In this document: one piece after another, positions 53,565-62,167 of the stretch | Numbering within the stretch: position 1 is the first letter of the stretch | Layout of the letters: each line of letters begins with the position of its first letter | Source of the DNA: Geminicoccaceae bacterium | Lineage (GTDB): Bacteria > Pseudomonadota > Alphaproteobacteria > Geminicoccales > Geminicoccaceae | Direction of reading: 5' to 3' | Length of the DNA stretch: 64,000 bases | NCBI GenBank assembly: GCA_025999455.1 | Contig: AP024683.1 | Coordinates: forward strand, 2,456,451-2,520,450 | Notes under the pieces: generated by a model | Seen by the model: only the letters and a program-made list of their open reading frames with translations | Database searches by the model: none | What the model was told of the DNA's origin: nothing | Made by a program: the position numbers and the translations under genes

Positions 53565-55862
53565 ATGGGAAGCGGCGGGTTCGGCCCGCGCCTCGAGGAC
53601 GCACCGTTGCTCTCGGGCCGCGGCCGCTTCACCGACGACACCGCCCCGCCCGACGCCCTCGTCGCCCGCTTCCTCCGCTCGCCGCGGGCGCACGCCCGGA
53701 TCCGCGCGATCGACCCGGAGGCGGCGCGCGGGCTCGAAGGCGTCGTGCTCGTCGCGACCGCGGCCGAGCTCCAGGGAGACGGGATCGGGACGCTCCCGGC
53801 CGAGGCGCGCCTCGCCGACGCCGACGGCCGCCCCTTGCGCGAGCCGCCGCGGCCGCCTCTGGCCCGTGACCGGGTCCGCCACGTGGGCGAAGCCTTGGCC
53901 GTGGTCGTGGCCCGCGACGAGGTGCGGGCGCGGGACGCGCTCGAGGCGATCGCGGTCGAGCTCGAGCCGCTCCCCGCGGTCGTCGAGCCGCGGACGGCCC
54001 TCGAGCCGGGGGTGGTCGAACTCCATCCCGAGGTGCCGGGCAACCTCGCGATCGACTGGCGGGTGGGGGACGCCGCCGCGGTCGAGGCCGCCTTCGCCCG
54101 GGCGGCGCGCATCGTCCGGGTCGAGACCCGCTTTTCCCGGATTGCGGCGCACTATCTCGAGCCGCGCGCGGTCTGGGCGGCGCACGATCCCGACCGCGAC
54201 CTCACGACCGTCACCGTGTCGAGCCAGGGGCCGCATCTCCAGAAAAAGCTCCTGCTCGCCGCCACGGGCTGGGCGCCCGAAAGTCTCCGGGTCGTGAGCG
54301 AGGACGTCGGTGGTGGCTTCGGGCCGAAGTTCCCGCTCTACCCCGAAACGCTCCTCGTCGCGTGGGCGGCGCGGCGGCTCGGCCGACCGGTGCGTTGGGT
54401 CGCCGAACGGAACGAGCATCTCGCGGCCGATGCCCAGGCGCGCGATCTCGAGGCCGCACTCGAGCTCGCCCTCGACGAGGCGGGACGGTTCGTCGCCGTC
54501 CGCGTCGACGCCGTGGCGGGGCTCGGGGCCTATCTCTCGAGCCTCGCCGCGACCGTGCCCACGACCGGGCTCGCGCGGGTGATCTCGGGGCTCTACCGGA
54601 TCCCGGCGATCGCCGTGCGGGTCCGCTGCGCCTACACGAACACGCCACCGGTCGACGCGATCCGGGGTGCGGGCAAGCCCGAAGCCCTCGCCCTGCTCGA
54701 GGCGGCGGTCGACCGGGCGGCGCTCGAGGGCGGCTTCGACCCGGTCGAGCTCCGGCGGAAGAACCTGTTGCGGCCGGAGGATTTCCCCTGGCGGACGCCG
54801 CTCGGCTACGAGGTCGAGCCGTTCGACGGTCCGGCCCTCCTCGATCGGGCCCTCGCCCTCGCCGACCGCGAGCGATTCCCGGCCCGGCGCGCCGAAGCGG
54901 CGGCCCGCGGCCGGCTGCGCGGCCTCGGGATCGCCTGCCACGTCCACGCGACCGGTGCGATGGCGGGCGAGCTCGCCCGGCTCGAGCTCCGGCCCGACGG
55001 GACGGTCGAGGCCTGGACGGGCACGCGGGCGAGCGGCCAGGGGCACGCCACGGTGCTCGCCCGGATCGTCGCCGAGCCCCTGGGCGTGGCGCTGGACGCG
55101 GTCCGGATCCGCCAGGGCGACACGGCGGTCCTGCCGAGCGGGCCCGGGACGGGCGGCTCCTCCTCGATGGTCGTGAGCGGCTCGAGCCTCCATCGGGGTG
55201 CCACGGCCCTCGCCGAGCGTGTCCGCGCGCTCGCCGCCGAGCTCCTCGAGGCAGCACCGGCCGATCTCCGCCTCGAGGGCGGGCGGGTCGTGGTGGCCGG
55301 GACCGACCGAGCGGTGGCGCTCGGCCTCCTGGCCCGGCGGGCGATCGAAGCCGGCGACCCGCTTCGGATCGAGCAGCCCGCCGTCGATCCGGTCCAGACC
55401 TGGCCCGCCGGGGTCACGGTGGCCGAGGTCGAGGTCGATCCCGAGACCGGCCGGGTCGAGGTGGTGCGCGTGGCGACCGCGCTCGACGTCGGCCGCGTGC
55501 TCGACCCGGTCCTGGCCGCGGGGCAGGTGCAGGGCGGCATCGTGGCAGGGCTCGGCGAGGCACTCCTCGAGCGCGTCCTGTTCGACCCGGAAAGCGGGCA
55601 GCTCCTGACCGGCTCGCTCCTCGACTACCCGCTCCCGCGCGCCGCGGAGGCACCGCCGGTCGCGATCGATTGGGTGTGTCGGCCCTCGACCCGCAACCCG
55701 CTCGGCGTGAAGGGCCTCGGTGAACTCCCGAGCAACGGGGCGCCGGCGGCGATCCTGGCCGCCGTGCGCGACGCGCTCCGCTCGCTCGGCGTCGATGGCG
55801 GGCTCGACCCGCCGCTCACGCCGGAGCGGGTCTGGCGGGCGATTCGTCAGGGGCTGTCCTGA
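53565..55862 (+). CDS. Xanthine dehydrogenase/CoxL-family molybdopterin-binding subunit (orphan)
   Basis: 765-residue large subunit of a molybdenum hydroxylase. It begins with LSGRGRFTDDTAPPDALVARFLRSPRAHARI (quoted from about residue 17), has SQGPHLQKK, VGGGFGPKFPLYPE, IRGAGKPEA (usual AYRGAGRPE), TGTRASGQGHATVLARIVAE, GTGGSSSMVVSGSSLHRGA and the active-site loop GVKGLGE with catalytic Glu720. Known relatives oxidise aldehydes, purines, CO or N-heterocycles with separate FAD and 2Fe-2S subunits. Neither partner gene is adjacent. ATG at 53565 follows GGGGGCAGGCGG. The substrate is unknown. Confidence 0.9.
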   Translation: MGSGGFGPRLEDAPLLSGRGRFTDDTAPPDALVARFLRSPRAHARIRAIDPEAARGLEGVVLVATAAELQGDGIGTLPAEARLADADGRPLREPPRPPLARDRVRHVGEALAVVVARDEVRARDALEAIAVELEPLPAVVEPRTALEPGVVELHPEVPGNLAIDWRVGDAAAVEAAFARAARIVRVETRFSRIAAHYLEPRAVWAAHDPDRDLTTVTVSSQGPHLQKKLLLAATGWAPESLRVVSEDVGGGFGPKFPLYPETLLVAWAARRLGRPVRWVAERNEHLAADAQARDLEAALELALDEAGRFVAVRVDAVAGLGAYLSSLAATVPTTGLARVISGLYRIPAIAVRVRCAYTNTPPVDAIRGAGKPEALALLEAAVDRAALEGGFDPVELRRKNLLRPEDFPWRTPLGYEVEPFDGPALLDRALALADRERFPARRAEAAARGRLRGLGIACHVHATGAMAGELARLELRPDGTVEAWTGTRASGQGHATVLARIVAEPLGVALDAVRIRQGDTAVLPSGPGTGGSSSMVVSGSSLHRGATALAERVRALAAELLEAAPADLRLEGGRVVVAGTDRAVALGLLARRAIEAGDPLRIEQPAVDPVQTWPAGVTVAEVEVDPETGRVEVVRVATALDVGRVLDPVLAAGQVQGGIVAGLGEALLERVLFDPESGQLLTGSLLDYPLPRAAEAPPVAIDWVCRPSTRNPLGVKGLGELPSNGAPAAILAAVRDALRSLGVDGGLDPPLTPERVWRAIRQGLS

Positions 55863-55985
55863 AAAACACGCAGGGCTTGTTGCGGGCCGGCTACTGAGAG
55901 TCGGGCGCGGCGCTCGGCCGTGGCTTCGGGCAAACTGCGTCCGGGTACCGTTGCGGGTTGATGATGGTTCCGAGGGGGAAACGTC

Positions 55986-57245
55986 ATGACCGTCGTCACC
56001 GGCTACGTCCAACCGATCAGCACCCGGAGCCTGGCGTTCACGGGCCCGATCGTGGCCCTCGAAACCTTGGGTGACGACCGAATCGTGGCTGTCACGGAGT
56101 ACGGCTACCGGCTGAGCCTGCTCGGTCGCTTCGATCACACGAGCGACTCGGCACTCGCCCGCTCGCCCGTGACCGGAATCGAGATCGAGCGCTTTTCGGG
56201 CGAGCCGATCATGAGTGTGTCGGACTTCCGCGTGCCGTTCGGTGACCTCGAGGACCTACCGCAGCTCTTGCGCGTCAACGACATCATCACCGGCGGCAGC
56301 GGCTCCGGCACGAACGAGCTCTACGGCTTCGCCGGCGACGATCGGATCACCGGGGGTCCCGGGCCCGACATCCTCGACGGCGGGCCCGGGATCGACGAGC
56401 TCCGGGGCGACCTCGGCACCGACTACTACTACGTCGACCGGCCGGAAGACCTGATCGAGGATCCGGACGGCGGCCAGGCCTTCCTCCGTGGCAAGCTCTA
56501 TACCCTGCCCGAACCGCTCACTGCGCTCTCGGTCGCCCCGGGCGGCAAGGCGGCCACGCTGATCGGCAACGGGCTCGACAATTTCCTCTACGGGCGCAGC
56601 GGCAAGGACCGGCTCGAGGGCCTCGCCGGTAACGACTATCTGGAGGGGGGCTCGGGTGCCGACACGCTCCTGGGTGGCCCCGGCGACGACCTCTCCATCG
56701 TCCAGGACGGCAAGGATCGGGTCGTCGAGCTGGCGGGGGAGGGCACCGACACGGTCCGTGCGAGCACGAGTTGGACGATGGCGGCCGAGGTGGAACGGCT
56801 CGAGGCCTCTGGCCGCAAGCTCAAGCTCGTCGGTAACGACCTCGACAACGAGATCCTGATCGGCGGCATCGCCAAGTCGATCGACGGCCGCGGCGGCGAC
56901 GACCGGATCTCCTTGGGCGAGGGCAAAATTTCGATCCTGGGCGGAACCGGCGGCGACCGGTTCACGTGGCGTGGGCTCGACGGCCAGCTCGACACCCTAC
57001 GCGACTTCGCGCCGAGCGAGGGCGACGTGCTCGATCTCGACACCCTCCTACCGGCCGGTGCTTCGGCCGACCCGCTGGCATTCGTCCGCCTCTCCGCGGC
57101 GTCGGGCGGCGCCGTCCTCGAAGTCGATGTCGACGGCACGGGGGGTCCGGTCGGATGGGCGCCGCTCGTCCTCCTGACCGGCATCACCCCGGGCGAGACG
57201 AGCCTGCAAACCTTGATCGCGGCGGGTGCGATCGAGCTCGGCTGA
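55986..57245 (+). CDS. RTX (hemolysin-type calcium-binding) repeat protein
   Basis: 419 residues. Residues 1-100 form an N-terminal part with no recognised domain. Glycine/aspartate RTX nonapeptides lie at about 115-147 (GFAGDDRITGGPGPDILDGG), 193-235 (GLAGNDYLEGGSGADTLLGG) and 283-326. The last 90 residues (DTLRDFAPSEGDVLDLDTLL, LEVDVDGTGGPVGWAPLVLL) resemble the C-terminal type I secretion target domain. There is no N-terminal signal peptide, consistent with type I export and folding on calcium outside the cell. No T1SS ABC transporter or adaptor gene is near. ATG at 55986 follows GAGGGGGAAACGTC. Confidence 0.88.
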   Translation: MTVVTGYVQPISTRSLAFTGPIVALETLGDDRIVAVTEYGYRLSLLGRFDHTSDSALARSPVTGIEIERFSGEPIMSVSDFRVPFGDLEDLPQLLRVNDIITGGSGSGTNELYGFAGDDRITGGPGPDILDGGPGIDELRGDLGTDYYYVDRPEDLIEDPDGGQAFLRGKLYTLPEPLTALSVAPGGKAATLIGNGLDNFLYGRSGKDRLEGLAGNDYLEGGSGADTLLGGPGDDLSIVQDGKDRVVELAGEGTDTVRASTSWTMAAEVERLEASGRKLKLVGNDLDNEILIGGIAKSIDGRGGDDRISLGEGKISILGGTGGDRFTWRGLDGQLDTLRDFAPSEGDVLDLDTLLPAGASADPLAFVRLSAASGGAVLEVDVDGTGGPVGWAPLVLLTGITPGETSLQTLIAAGAIELG

Positions 57246-57325
57246 GCGGACCGGCCCCGCGCGCAACGCGCTGGTCGTCGGCGAGCGGCCGGTCTCGAAT
57301 GGCGCGGTCGGAACGGGAGGACGCC

Positions 57326-58477
57326 GTGAACCCCGAAAGCCTCGCCTGGAACGAGCGCCTCGTGGGCGTGCCGGGTGGTGCGGCGCGGCTGGACACGCCC
57401 GCGCTCGTGCTCGACCTCGACGCCTTCGAGGCCAATCTCGCGCAGATGGCGGCCTTCGCCCGGGCACAGGGGGTGAAGCTCCGCCCGCACGCCAAGACGC
57501 ACAAAAGTGTGACGGTCGCGCGCCGCCAGCTCGAGGCGGGCGAGGTCGTGGGCTTCTGCTGCGCCAAGCTCGGCGAGGCCGAAGCCCTCGCCCGCGGCGG
57601 GATCGACGGGATCCTGCTCACCGCCCCGGTGCGTGGCGAGAGCAAGCTCGGCCGGCTCCTGGCACTGCACCGCGCGCTCCGCGAGCTCTTCGTGGTCGTC
57701 GAGGATCCCGAAAACGTGCGCGAGCTCGCGGCTGCCTTCGCGGGTGCCGACCGGCCGCTTGCGGTCCTCGTGGTGGTCGACGTCGGCTCGCACCGTTTCG
57801 GCGTGACCTCGCTCGAGGCGGCGGTCGAGCTCGGCCGGCTCGTGGCCGCGCAGCCGGGGCTCGAGCTCCGCGGGATCCAGGGCTATGCCGGGCGGATCCA
57901 GCATCTGCGCAGCTACGAGGAGCGGGCAGCGGCGACCCGGGCCGTCAACGCGCAGCTCGCCGCGATCCGCGACGCCTTCCGCGCCGCGGGGCTCCCCTGC
58001 CCGATCGTCACGGGCTCCGGCACCGGCACGCACGACGTCGACGGGCGGCTCGGCGTCTTCACCGAGCTCCAGGTGGGGTCCTACCCGTTCATGGACGTCG
58101 ATTACCTCGCCTGCGATCTGACCGGCGACGGCACGGCCTGCTTCCGCCCGGCGCTCTTCGTCTGGACGCGGGTCGTGAGCAACCGGCACCGCGGGTTCGT
58201 CACGACCGACGCGGGCTCGAAATGTTTCGCCATGGACGGGCCGGCGCCCTTGGTCGCCGCGGGTGCGCCACCGGGGTCGACCTACGCGATGTTCGGCGAC
58301 CAGTTCGGGCGGATCGAGCTGCCGCCGGGGCACGACGGCTTGCCGATCGGCACGCTCGTCCGCTGCATCGCCCCGCACTGCGATCCGACGGTCAATCTCT
58401 GGGACCACCTCGTCGCCGTGCGCGGCGACGGGGTCGAGGCGATCTGGCCGATCGAAGGACGAGGTGCGGTCGCCTGA
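57326..58477 (+). CDS. D-threonine aldolase-like PLP enzyme (DSD1/alanine racemase fold)
   Basis: 383 residues. N-terminal alanine-racemase-like barrel with DTPALVLDLDAFEANLAQMA and KLRPHAKTHKS; the PLP lysine is expected at Lys57. The C-terminal domain has GSYPFMDVDY, TRVVSNRHRGFVTTDAGSKCF, and the metal-site motif APHCDPTVNLWDH. Family members cleave D-threonine or other 3-hydroxy D-amino acids to glycine and aldehyde, or dehydrate D-serine, with a divalent metal. GTG at 57326 follows a strong GGGAGG; an ATG nine codons upstream is less likely. Confidence 0.88.
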   Translation: MNPESLAWNERLVGVPGGAARLDTPALVLDLDAFEANLAQMAAFARAQGVKLRPHAKTHKSVTVARRQLEAGEVVGFCCAKLGEAEALARGGIDGILLTAPVRGESKLGRLLALHRALRELFVVVEDPENVRELAAAFAGADRPLAVLVVVDVGSHRFGVTSLEAAVELGRLVAAQPGLELRGIQGYAGRIQHLRSYEERAAATRAVNAQLAAIRDAFRAAGLPCPIVTGSGTGTHDVDGRLGVFTELQVGSYPFMDVDYLACDLTGDGTACFRPALFVWTRVVSNRHRGFVTTDAGSKCFAMDGPAPLVAAGAPPGSTYAMFGDQFGRIELPPGHDGLPIGTLVRCIAPHCDPTVNLWDHLVAVRGDGVEAIWPIEGRGAVA

Positions 58478-58495
58478 GGCGAGGCGCGGTGCCGC

Positions 58496-58651
58496 TCAGA
58501 CCGAACTGCCGACCGCCGCCACGACCGCGATCCACAACAGAAACGTGATCACGAGCACCGGCCCGAGCGCCCCGAAGACTTCGGGCTCGGGTGCGGGCTG
58601 GCGGAGCGTTTCGGCGGGTTCGGAAGTGGTCGACCGGTCGATCGGGGACAT
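58496..58651 (-). CDS. Small single-helix membrane protein (51 residues)
   Basis: Short frame in an otherwise gene-free stretch. The first 28 residues are polar and rich in Pro, Glu and Ser (MSPIDRSTTSEPAETLRQPA), followed by one hydrophobic helix to the end (VLVITFLLWIAVVAAVGSSV). A CGGAG lies about ten bases before the ATG. It is convergent with the aldolase-like gene. No family recognised; could be a small membrane-anchored regulator or an unrecorded subunit, or chance. Confidence 0.45.
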   Translation of the reverse strand: MSPIDRSTTSEPAETLRQPAPEPEVFGALGPVLVITFLLWIAVVAAVGSSV

Positions 58652-58904
58652 GGGCACGCAGGCTCCGGAACGGGTCCTTGGGGCAAGCAGACGGGCGACC
58701 CGTTTTTCTTACCGCTAGCCCTTCTACGGCCGGTCCGTAAAGGATCCGTCTACACGCGACCGCATCGCTTCCCGCGTCGTGGCATCCGCACCACGGCGCA
58801 CGCGTCGAGCCGCACCGCGACATGCCCCGCCCGCTTCCGGTGATGGTTGCCCCGACCGCACGCGCTCCTTACCAGGCCCTGGGGAAGCGGAGCGGGAGGC
58901 GGCG

Positions 58905-60026
58905 ATGCGGATCACGGAAGTCGAAGCGCTCTATCTGCGGCTGCCGCAGATCCAGGCACGGACCGATTCGAGCCAGGACGCGCTCCTCGTCCGGATCACC
59001 ACCGATGCCGGGATCGTGGGTTGGGGCGAGGTCGATTCCTGCCCCTGGGCGGTCAAAGCGGCGATCGAAGCCCCCGTCTCGCACACGATCGCGGGCGGGC
59101 TCCGTCAGCTCCTGATCGGCGAGAACCCGCTCGAGATCGGCCGGCTTTGGAAGAAGATGTACGAGGCGACGCTTTATTGCGGGCGCGACGGCCTGTTCGT
59201 CCACGCCATGGCCGGGATCGATCTCGCCCTTTGGGACATCAAGGGCAAGGCCCTCGGCCGACCGGTCTGGGACCTCCTGGGCGGCAAGTTCCGCGATCGG
59301 ATCCGCGTCTACGCCTCGAACATGTTCCGCTTCACCCCCGAAGAGACCGCCGATCGGGTGAAGTGGTGCAAGGACCATGGCTTCACCGCCGCCAAGTTCG
59401 GCTGGGAGCCGTTCGGCCGCTCCGATCTCGCCTTCGATCTCAGGATGCTGGAAGCGATGCGGAAGGCCGCCGGGCCCCATTTCGACCTCATGCTCGACGT
59501 CGGGCTCGTCTGGGACGCCACGACGACGATCCAGCGGGCGCGCGCCTTCGAGCCCTTCGACCTCTTCTGGATCGAGGAGCCGCTGCATCCCGACGATCTC
59601 GAGGGCTACGCGAAGGTCGCGGCCCGCATCCACCAGCGGCTCGCGGCGGGTGAAGAAGAGTGCACGCTGCGCGGCTTCCGGCGGCTGATCGACGAGGGCG
59701 GGATCGGCCTCGCCCAGATCGACCTGACGCGCTGCGGGTTCACCCAGGCGATGGCGATCGCGGCCCACGCCGCGGCCAAGGGCATCCCGGTCGCCAACCA
59801 CAATTTCACGACCGACATCAACACGGCGGCCTCGCTGCACTTCCTGGCGGCGGTGCCGAACGCGCTCGTCCTCGAATATTGCGTCGAGCCCTCGGAGATC
59901 AGCCGGGCGCTGGCCAAGAACCCGTTCCGGCTCGAGGACGGCTGCTTCCGTATCCCCGAGGCACCCGGCCTCGGCGTCGAGCCCGATCCGGCCTTGATCG
60001 AGAAATATCTCGTACGGCAGATCTGA
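58905..60026 (+). CDS. Enolase-superfamily protein (mandelate racemase / sugar acid dehydratase type)
   Basis: 373 residues. N-terminal capping domain (MRITEVEALYLRLPQIQART, GIVGWGEVDSCPWA), then the barrel: HAMAGIDLALWDIKGKALGRP, metal ligands Asp198 (MLDVG), Glu224 (WIEEPL) and Glu250 (AAGEEE), Lys164 in AAKFGW on strand two, and His299 in VANHNF. The Lys/His arrangement suggests proton abstraction in an acid-sugar dehydratase or racemase; the substrate is not determinable. ATG at 58905 follows GGGAGGCGGCG. Convergent with the vapBC pair. Confidence 0.9.
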   Translation: MRITEVEALYLRLPQIQARTDSSQDALLVRITTDAGIVGWGEVDSCPWAVKAAIEAPVSHTIAGGLRQLLIGENPLEIGRLWKKMYEATLYCGRDGLFVHAMAGIDLALWDIKGKALGRPVWDLLGGKFRDRIRVYASNMFRFTPEETADRVKWCKDHGFTAAKFGWEPFGRSDLAFDLRMLEAMRKAAGPHFDLMLDVGLVWDATTTIQRARAFEPFDLFWIEEPLHPDDLEGYAKVAARIHQRLAAGEEECTLRGFRRLIDEGGIGLAQIDLTRCGFTQAMAIAAHAAAKGIPVANHNFTTDINTAASLHFLAAVPNALVLEYCVEPSEISRALAKNPFRLEDGCFRIPEAPGLGVEPDPALIEKYLVRQI

Positions 60027-60047
60027 AGGATGCGCCCGGGCGCGCGC

Positions 60048-60449
60048 TCGAGCGACGGGTGGGGCGACGTCGGTCGCCCGGAAGTCGGTGCCTTTGAAGA
60101 GGAGCGGTGCATCGAGCGCGCGGGCGAGCGCGTAGGCGAACAGGTCGCCGAAATCGAGCACCGCCGGCGGCTCGCGACGGCCGCGGCCGAAGCGACGCTG
60201 CCCCTCCTCGGCCAACCGCACCTGCTCGCGGTCGACGGGCACCACGTCGACGCCGAACAGCTCGAGGATCCGGTCGAGCTCGCGACACATGTCGGGGCCG
60301 CGCCGCAGGAAGGCCACACGATGCGCCTCGATCAGGGTTCCGGCCGACACGACCGGCCGCCCCTCGAACAAGACTGCGGCGAAACGATCCGCTTCCGGCT
60401 CGGCCAAGAGGATCGCCATCAACGCGGACGTGTCGACGACCAGCCTCAC
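60048..60449 (-). CDS. vapC: VapC-family PIN ribonuclease toxin, no stop codon at expected end
   Basis: PIN domain with all four acidic residues: Asp6 (VVDTSALMAIL), Glu41 (GTLIEAHRV), Asp99 (AVLDFGDLFAYALA) and Asp122 (LLFKGTDFRATDV). VapC toxins cut specific tRNAs or rRNA. The family normally ends near residue 132, but here the frame continues without a stop, antisense through the whole neighbouring dehydratase gene to 58869 (526 codons). Residue 134 is a CGA codon (60048-60050), one base from TGA. Coordinates given cover the recognisable domain only. The ATG overlaps the vapB stop as ATGA. Confidence 0.8.
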
Positions 60450-60694
60450 AGCAGCGGTTGGCCTTCCTCGTCGTACAGGTCCGCGTCCGTGAAGCCGGGC
60501 CGGAGCTCCGGCAGTTCGGCCACGCGCCGTTGGATCGCCCGCAGCGCGGCCAACTTCTCCTCACGCTGCGCCTCCTCGAGCGCCGCCTCGCGCTCGAGGG
60601 CCGCGACGACGACCTCGGTCAAGCTGCAGCCGCGCCGTTCGGCGAGTTTCCTCGCGAGCTCACGGGCCCGCGGGTTACGAATGTAGAGGCCCAT
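60446..60694 (-). CDS. vapB: VapB-family antitoxin
   Basis: 82 residues. MGLYIRNPRARELARKLAER matches the N-terminal DNA-binding strand and helix of the Rv0623-type (PSK) VapB antitoxins; the rest is a charged helix ending in GFTDADLYDEEGQPLL, the part expected to wrap the toxin. ATG at 60694 is chosen because AGGAGG sits six bases before it, though an ATG two codons upstream exists. ATGA overlap with vapC is typical of the module, which likely autorepresses its promoter. Confidence 0.85.
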   Translation of the reverse strand: MGLYIRNPRARELARKLAERRGCSLTEVVVAALEREAALEEAQREEKLAALRAIQRRVAELPELRPGFTDADLYDEEGQPLL

Positions 60695-60745
60695 GACCAT
60701 CCTCCTCGCCTCGTCGTCTCGACCAAGCCGCAGCGGGGGTCAACC

Positions 60746-62155
60746 GTGAGCGATCCGACCGAGCTCTGCTTCCTCTCCGCGGTCGAAGCACTCGCCCTCA
60801 TCCGCGCCCGCAAGCTCTCGCCCGTCGAGCTCGTGGAGGCCGCGATCGCCCGGGCCGAAGCCCTCGAGCCGAAGCTCAACGCCTTCGCGACGACGCTCTT
60901 CGACGAGGCCCGGGACCGGGCCCGCGCGCTCGAGGCCGAGCTCGCCCGGGGCGGACCGGTCCGGCCGCTCCACGGCCTGCCCGTCACCTTGAAGGATCTT
61001 CTGTTCACCAAGGGGATCCCGACCAAGGCGGGCTCCTGGATCTTCGCCGATCGCGTGCCCGAGGTCGACGCCCCGGTGGTCGAGCGGCTGCGCGAGGCGG
61101 GGGCCGTCTTCCTCGGCAAGACCACGGTCCCCGAGCTCGGCTGGAAGGGCTGCGGCGACAGCCCCCTGACCGGCATTTCGCACAATCCCTGGAAGCACGG
61201 CTACAACGCCGGCGGCTCCTCGACCGGGGCCGCGATCTGCGCGGCGGCCGGCATCGGCCTTCTCCATCAGGGCTCGGACGGGGCGGGCTCGATCCGCATG
61301 CCGGCCGCCTTCTGCGGTGTCTTCGGCATGAAGCCCAGCTTCGGCCGGATCCCCTACTGGCCGGTCCCGAACAACGATCTCATCTCGCACATCGGCCCGA
61401 TCACCCGGACCGTAGCCGACGCGGCCCTCATGCTCGAGGTCGTGGCCGGGCCCGACGATCGCGACCAGACGAGCCTCGAAGCCCCGCCCGAGCCCTATCT
61501 CGCTCGGCTCGAGGCCGACATGAAGGGCAAACGCATCGCCTGGAGCCCGGACCTCGGCTATCTGCGGGTCGATCCCGAGATCCGTGCGATCTGCGAGGAC
61601 GCGGCCCGCACCTTCGAGGCGATGGGTGCGCACGTGGAACCGATCGGCCAGCCCTGGCCCGATCCTTGGCCGATGGAGCGCTGCTTCTACGCCTCCAACT
61701 ACGCCGGTAACGTCGGCCATCTGCTCGACCGGTGGGCCGACAAGATGGATCCCGGCCTCGTCGCACTCACGCGCGACGGCATGGCCTATTCGGCCGCCGA
61801 TTGGGTCCGGGCGCGCCAGCAGCGGGCCGAGCTCTACGACCGGGTCCGCGCCCTTTTCGAACGCTACGACCTCCTGCTCACGCCCACGCTTTCCGTCGCC
61901 GCTTTCCCGGCCGGCCGGCTCCTGCCCGAGCACTGGGAGCAGCATCCCTGGGAGTGGCACCGCTGGGCCGGCTTTTCCTATCCGTTCAATTTGACCTGGG
62001 TGCCGGCGGCGACCTGCCCCTGCGGCTTCACGAAGGAAGGGCTGCCCGTGGGCCTGCAGATCGTGGCCGGTCGCCACCGCGACCTTCTCGTGCTCCAGGC
62101 GGCGCGTGCCTTCGAGCGGGTGCGGCCTTGGGCCCATCACCGACCGCCGGTCTGA
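60746..62155 (+). CDS. Amidase (amidase signature family)
   Basis: 469 residues with the Ser-cisSer-Lys triad: Lys83 in VTLKDLLFTKG, Ser158 in NAGGSSTGAA and Ser182 in SDGAGSIRMPAAFCG. Spacing of 24 between the two serines is as in characterised members. The C-terminal PCGFTKEGLPVGLQIVAGRH is also typical. Hydrolyses amide bonds of small molecules; not GatA, since no GatB or GatC neighbour exists and the sequence is of the general amidase type. GTG at 60746 follows GCGGGGG. Divergent from vapB with about 50 bp between starts. Confidence 0.92.
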   Translation: MSDPTELCFLSAVEALALIRARKLSPVELVEAAIARAEALEPKLNAFATTLFDEARDRARALEAELARGGPVRPLHGLPVTLKDLLFTKGIPTKAGSWIFADRVPEVDAPVVERLREAGAVFLGKTTVPELGWKGCGDSPLTGISHNPWKHGYNAGGSSTGAAICAAAGIGLLHQGSDGAGSIRMPAAFCGVFGMKPSFGRIPYWPVPNNDLISHIGPITRTVADAALMLEVVAGPDDRDQTSLEAPPEPYLARLEADMKGKRIAWSPDLGYLRVDPEIRAICEDAARTFEAMGAHVEPIGQPWPDPWPMERCFYASNYAGNVGHLLDRWADKMDPGLVALTRDGMAYSAADWVRARQQRAELYDRVRALFERYDLLLTPTLSVAAFPAGRLLPEHWEQHPWEWHRWAGFSYPFNLTWVPAATCPCGFTKEGLPVGLQIVAGRHRDLLVLQAARAFERVRPWAHHRPPV

Positions 62156-62167
62156 CGGAAGACCGCG

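Noticed and set aside
53439..56138. An 899-codon minus-strand frame opposite the molybdenum hydroxylase
   Set aside because: Antisense shadow; it also runs through tRNA-Thr.
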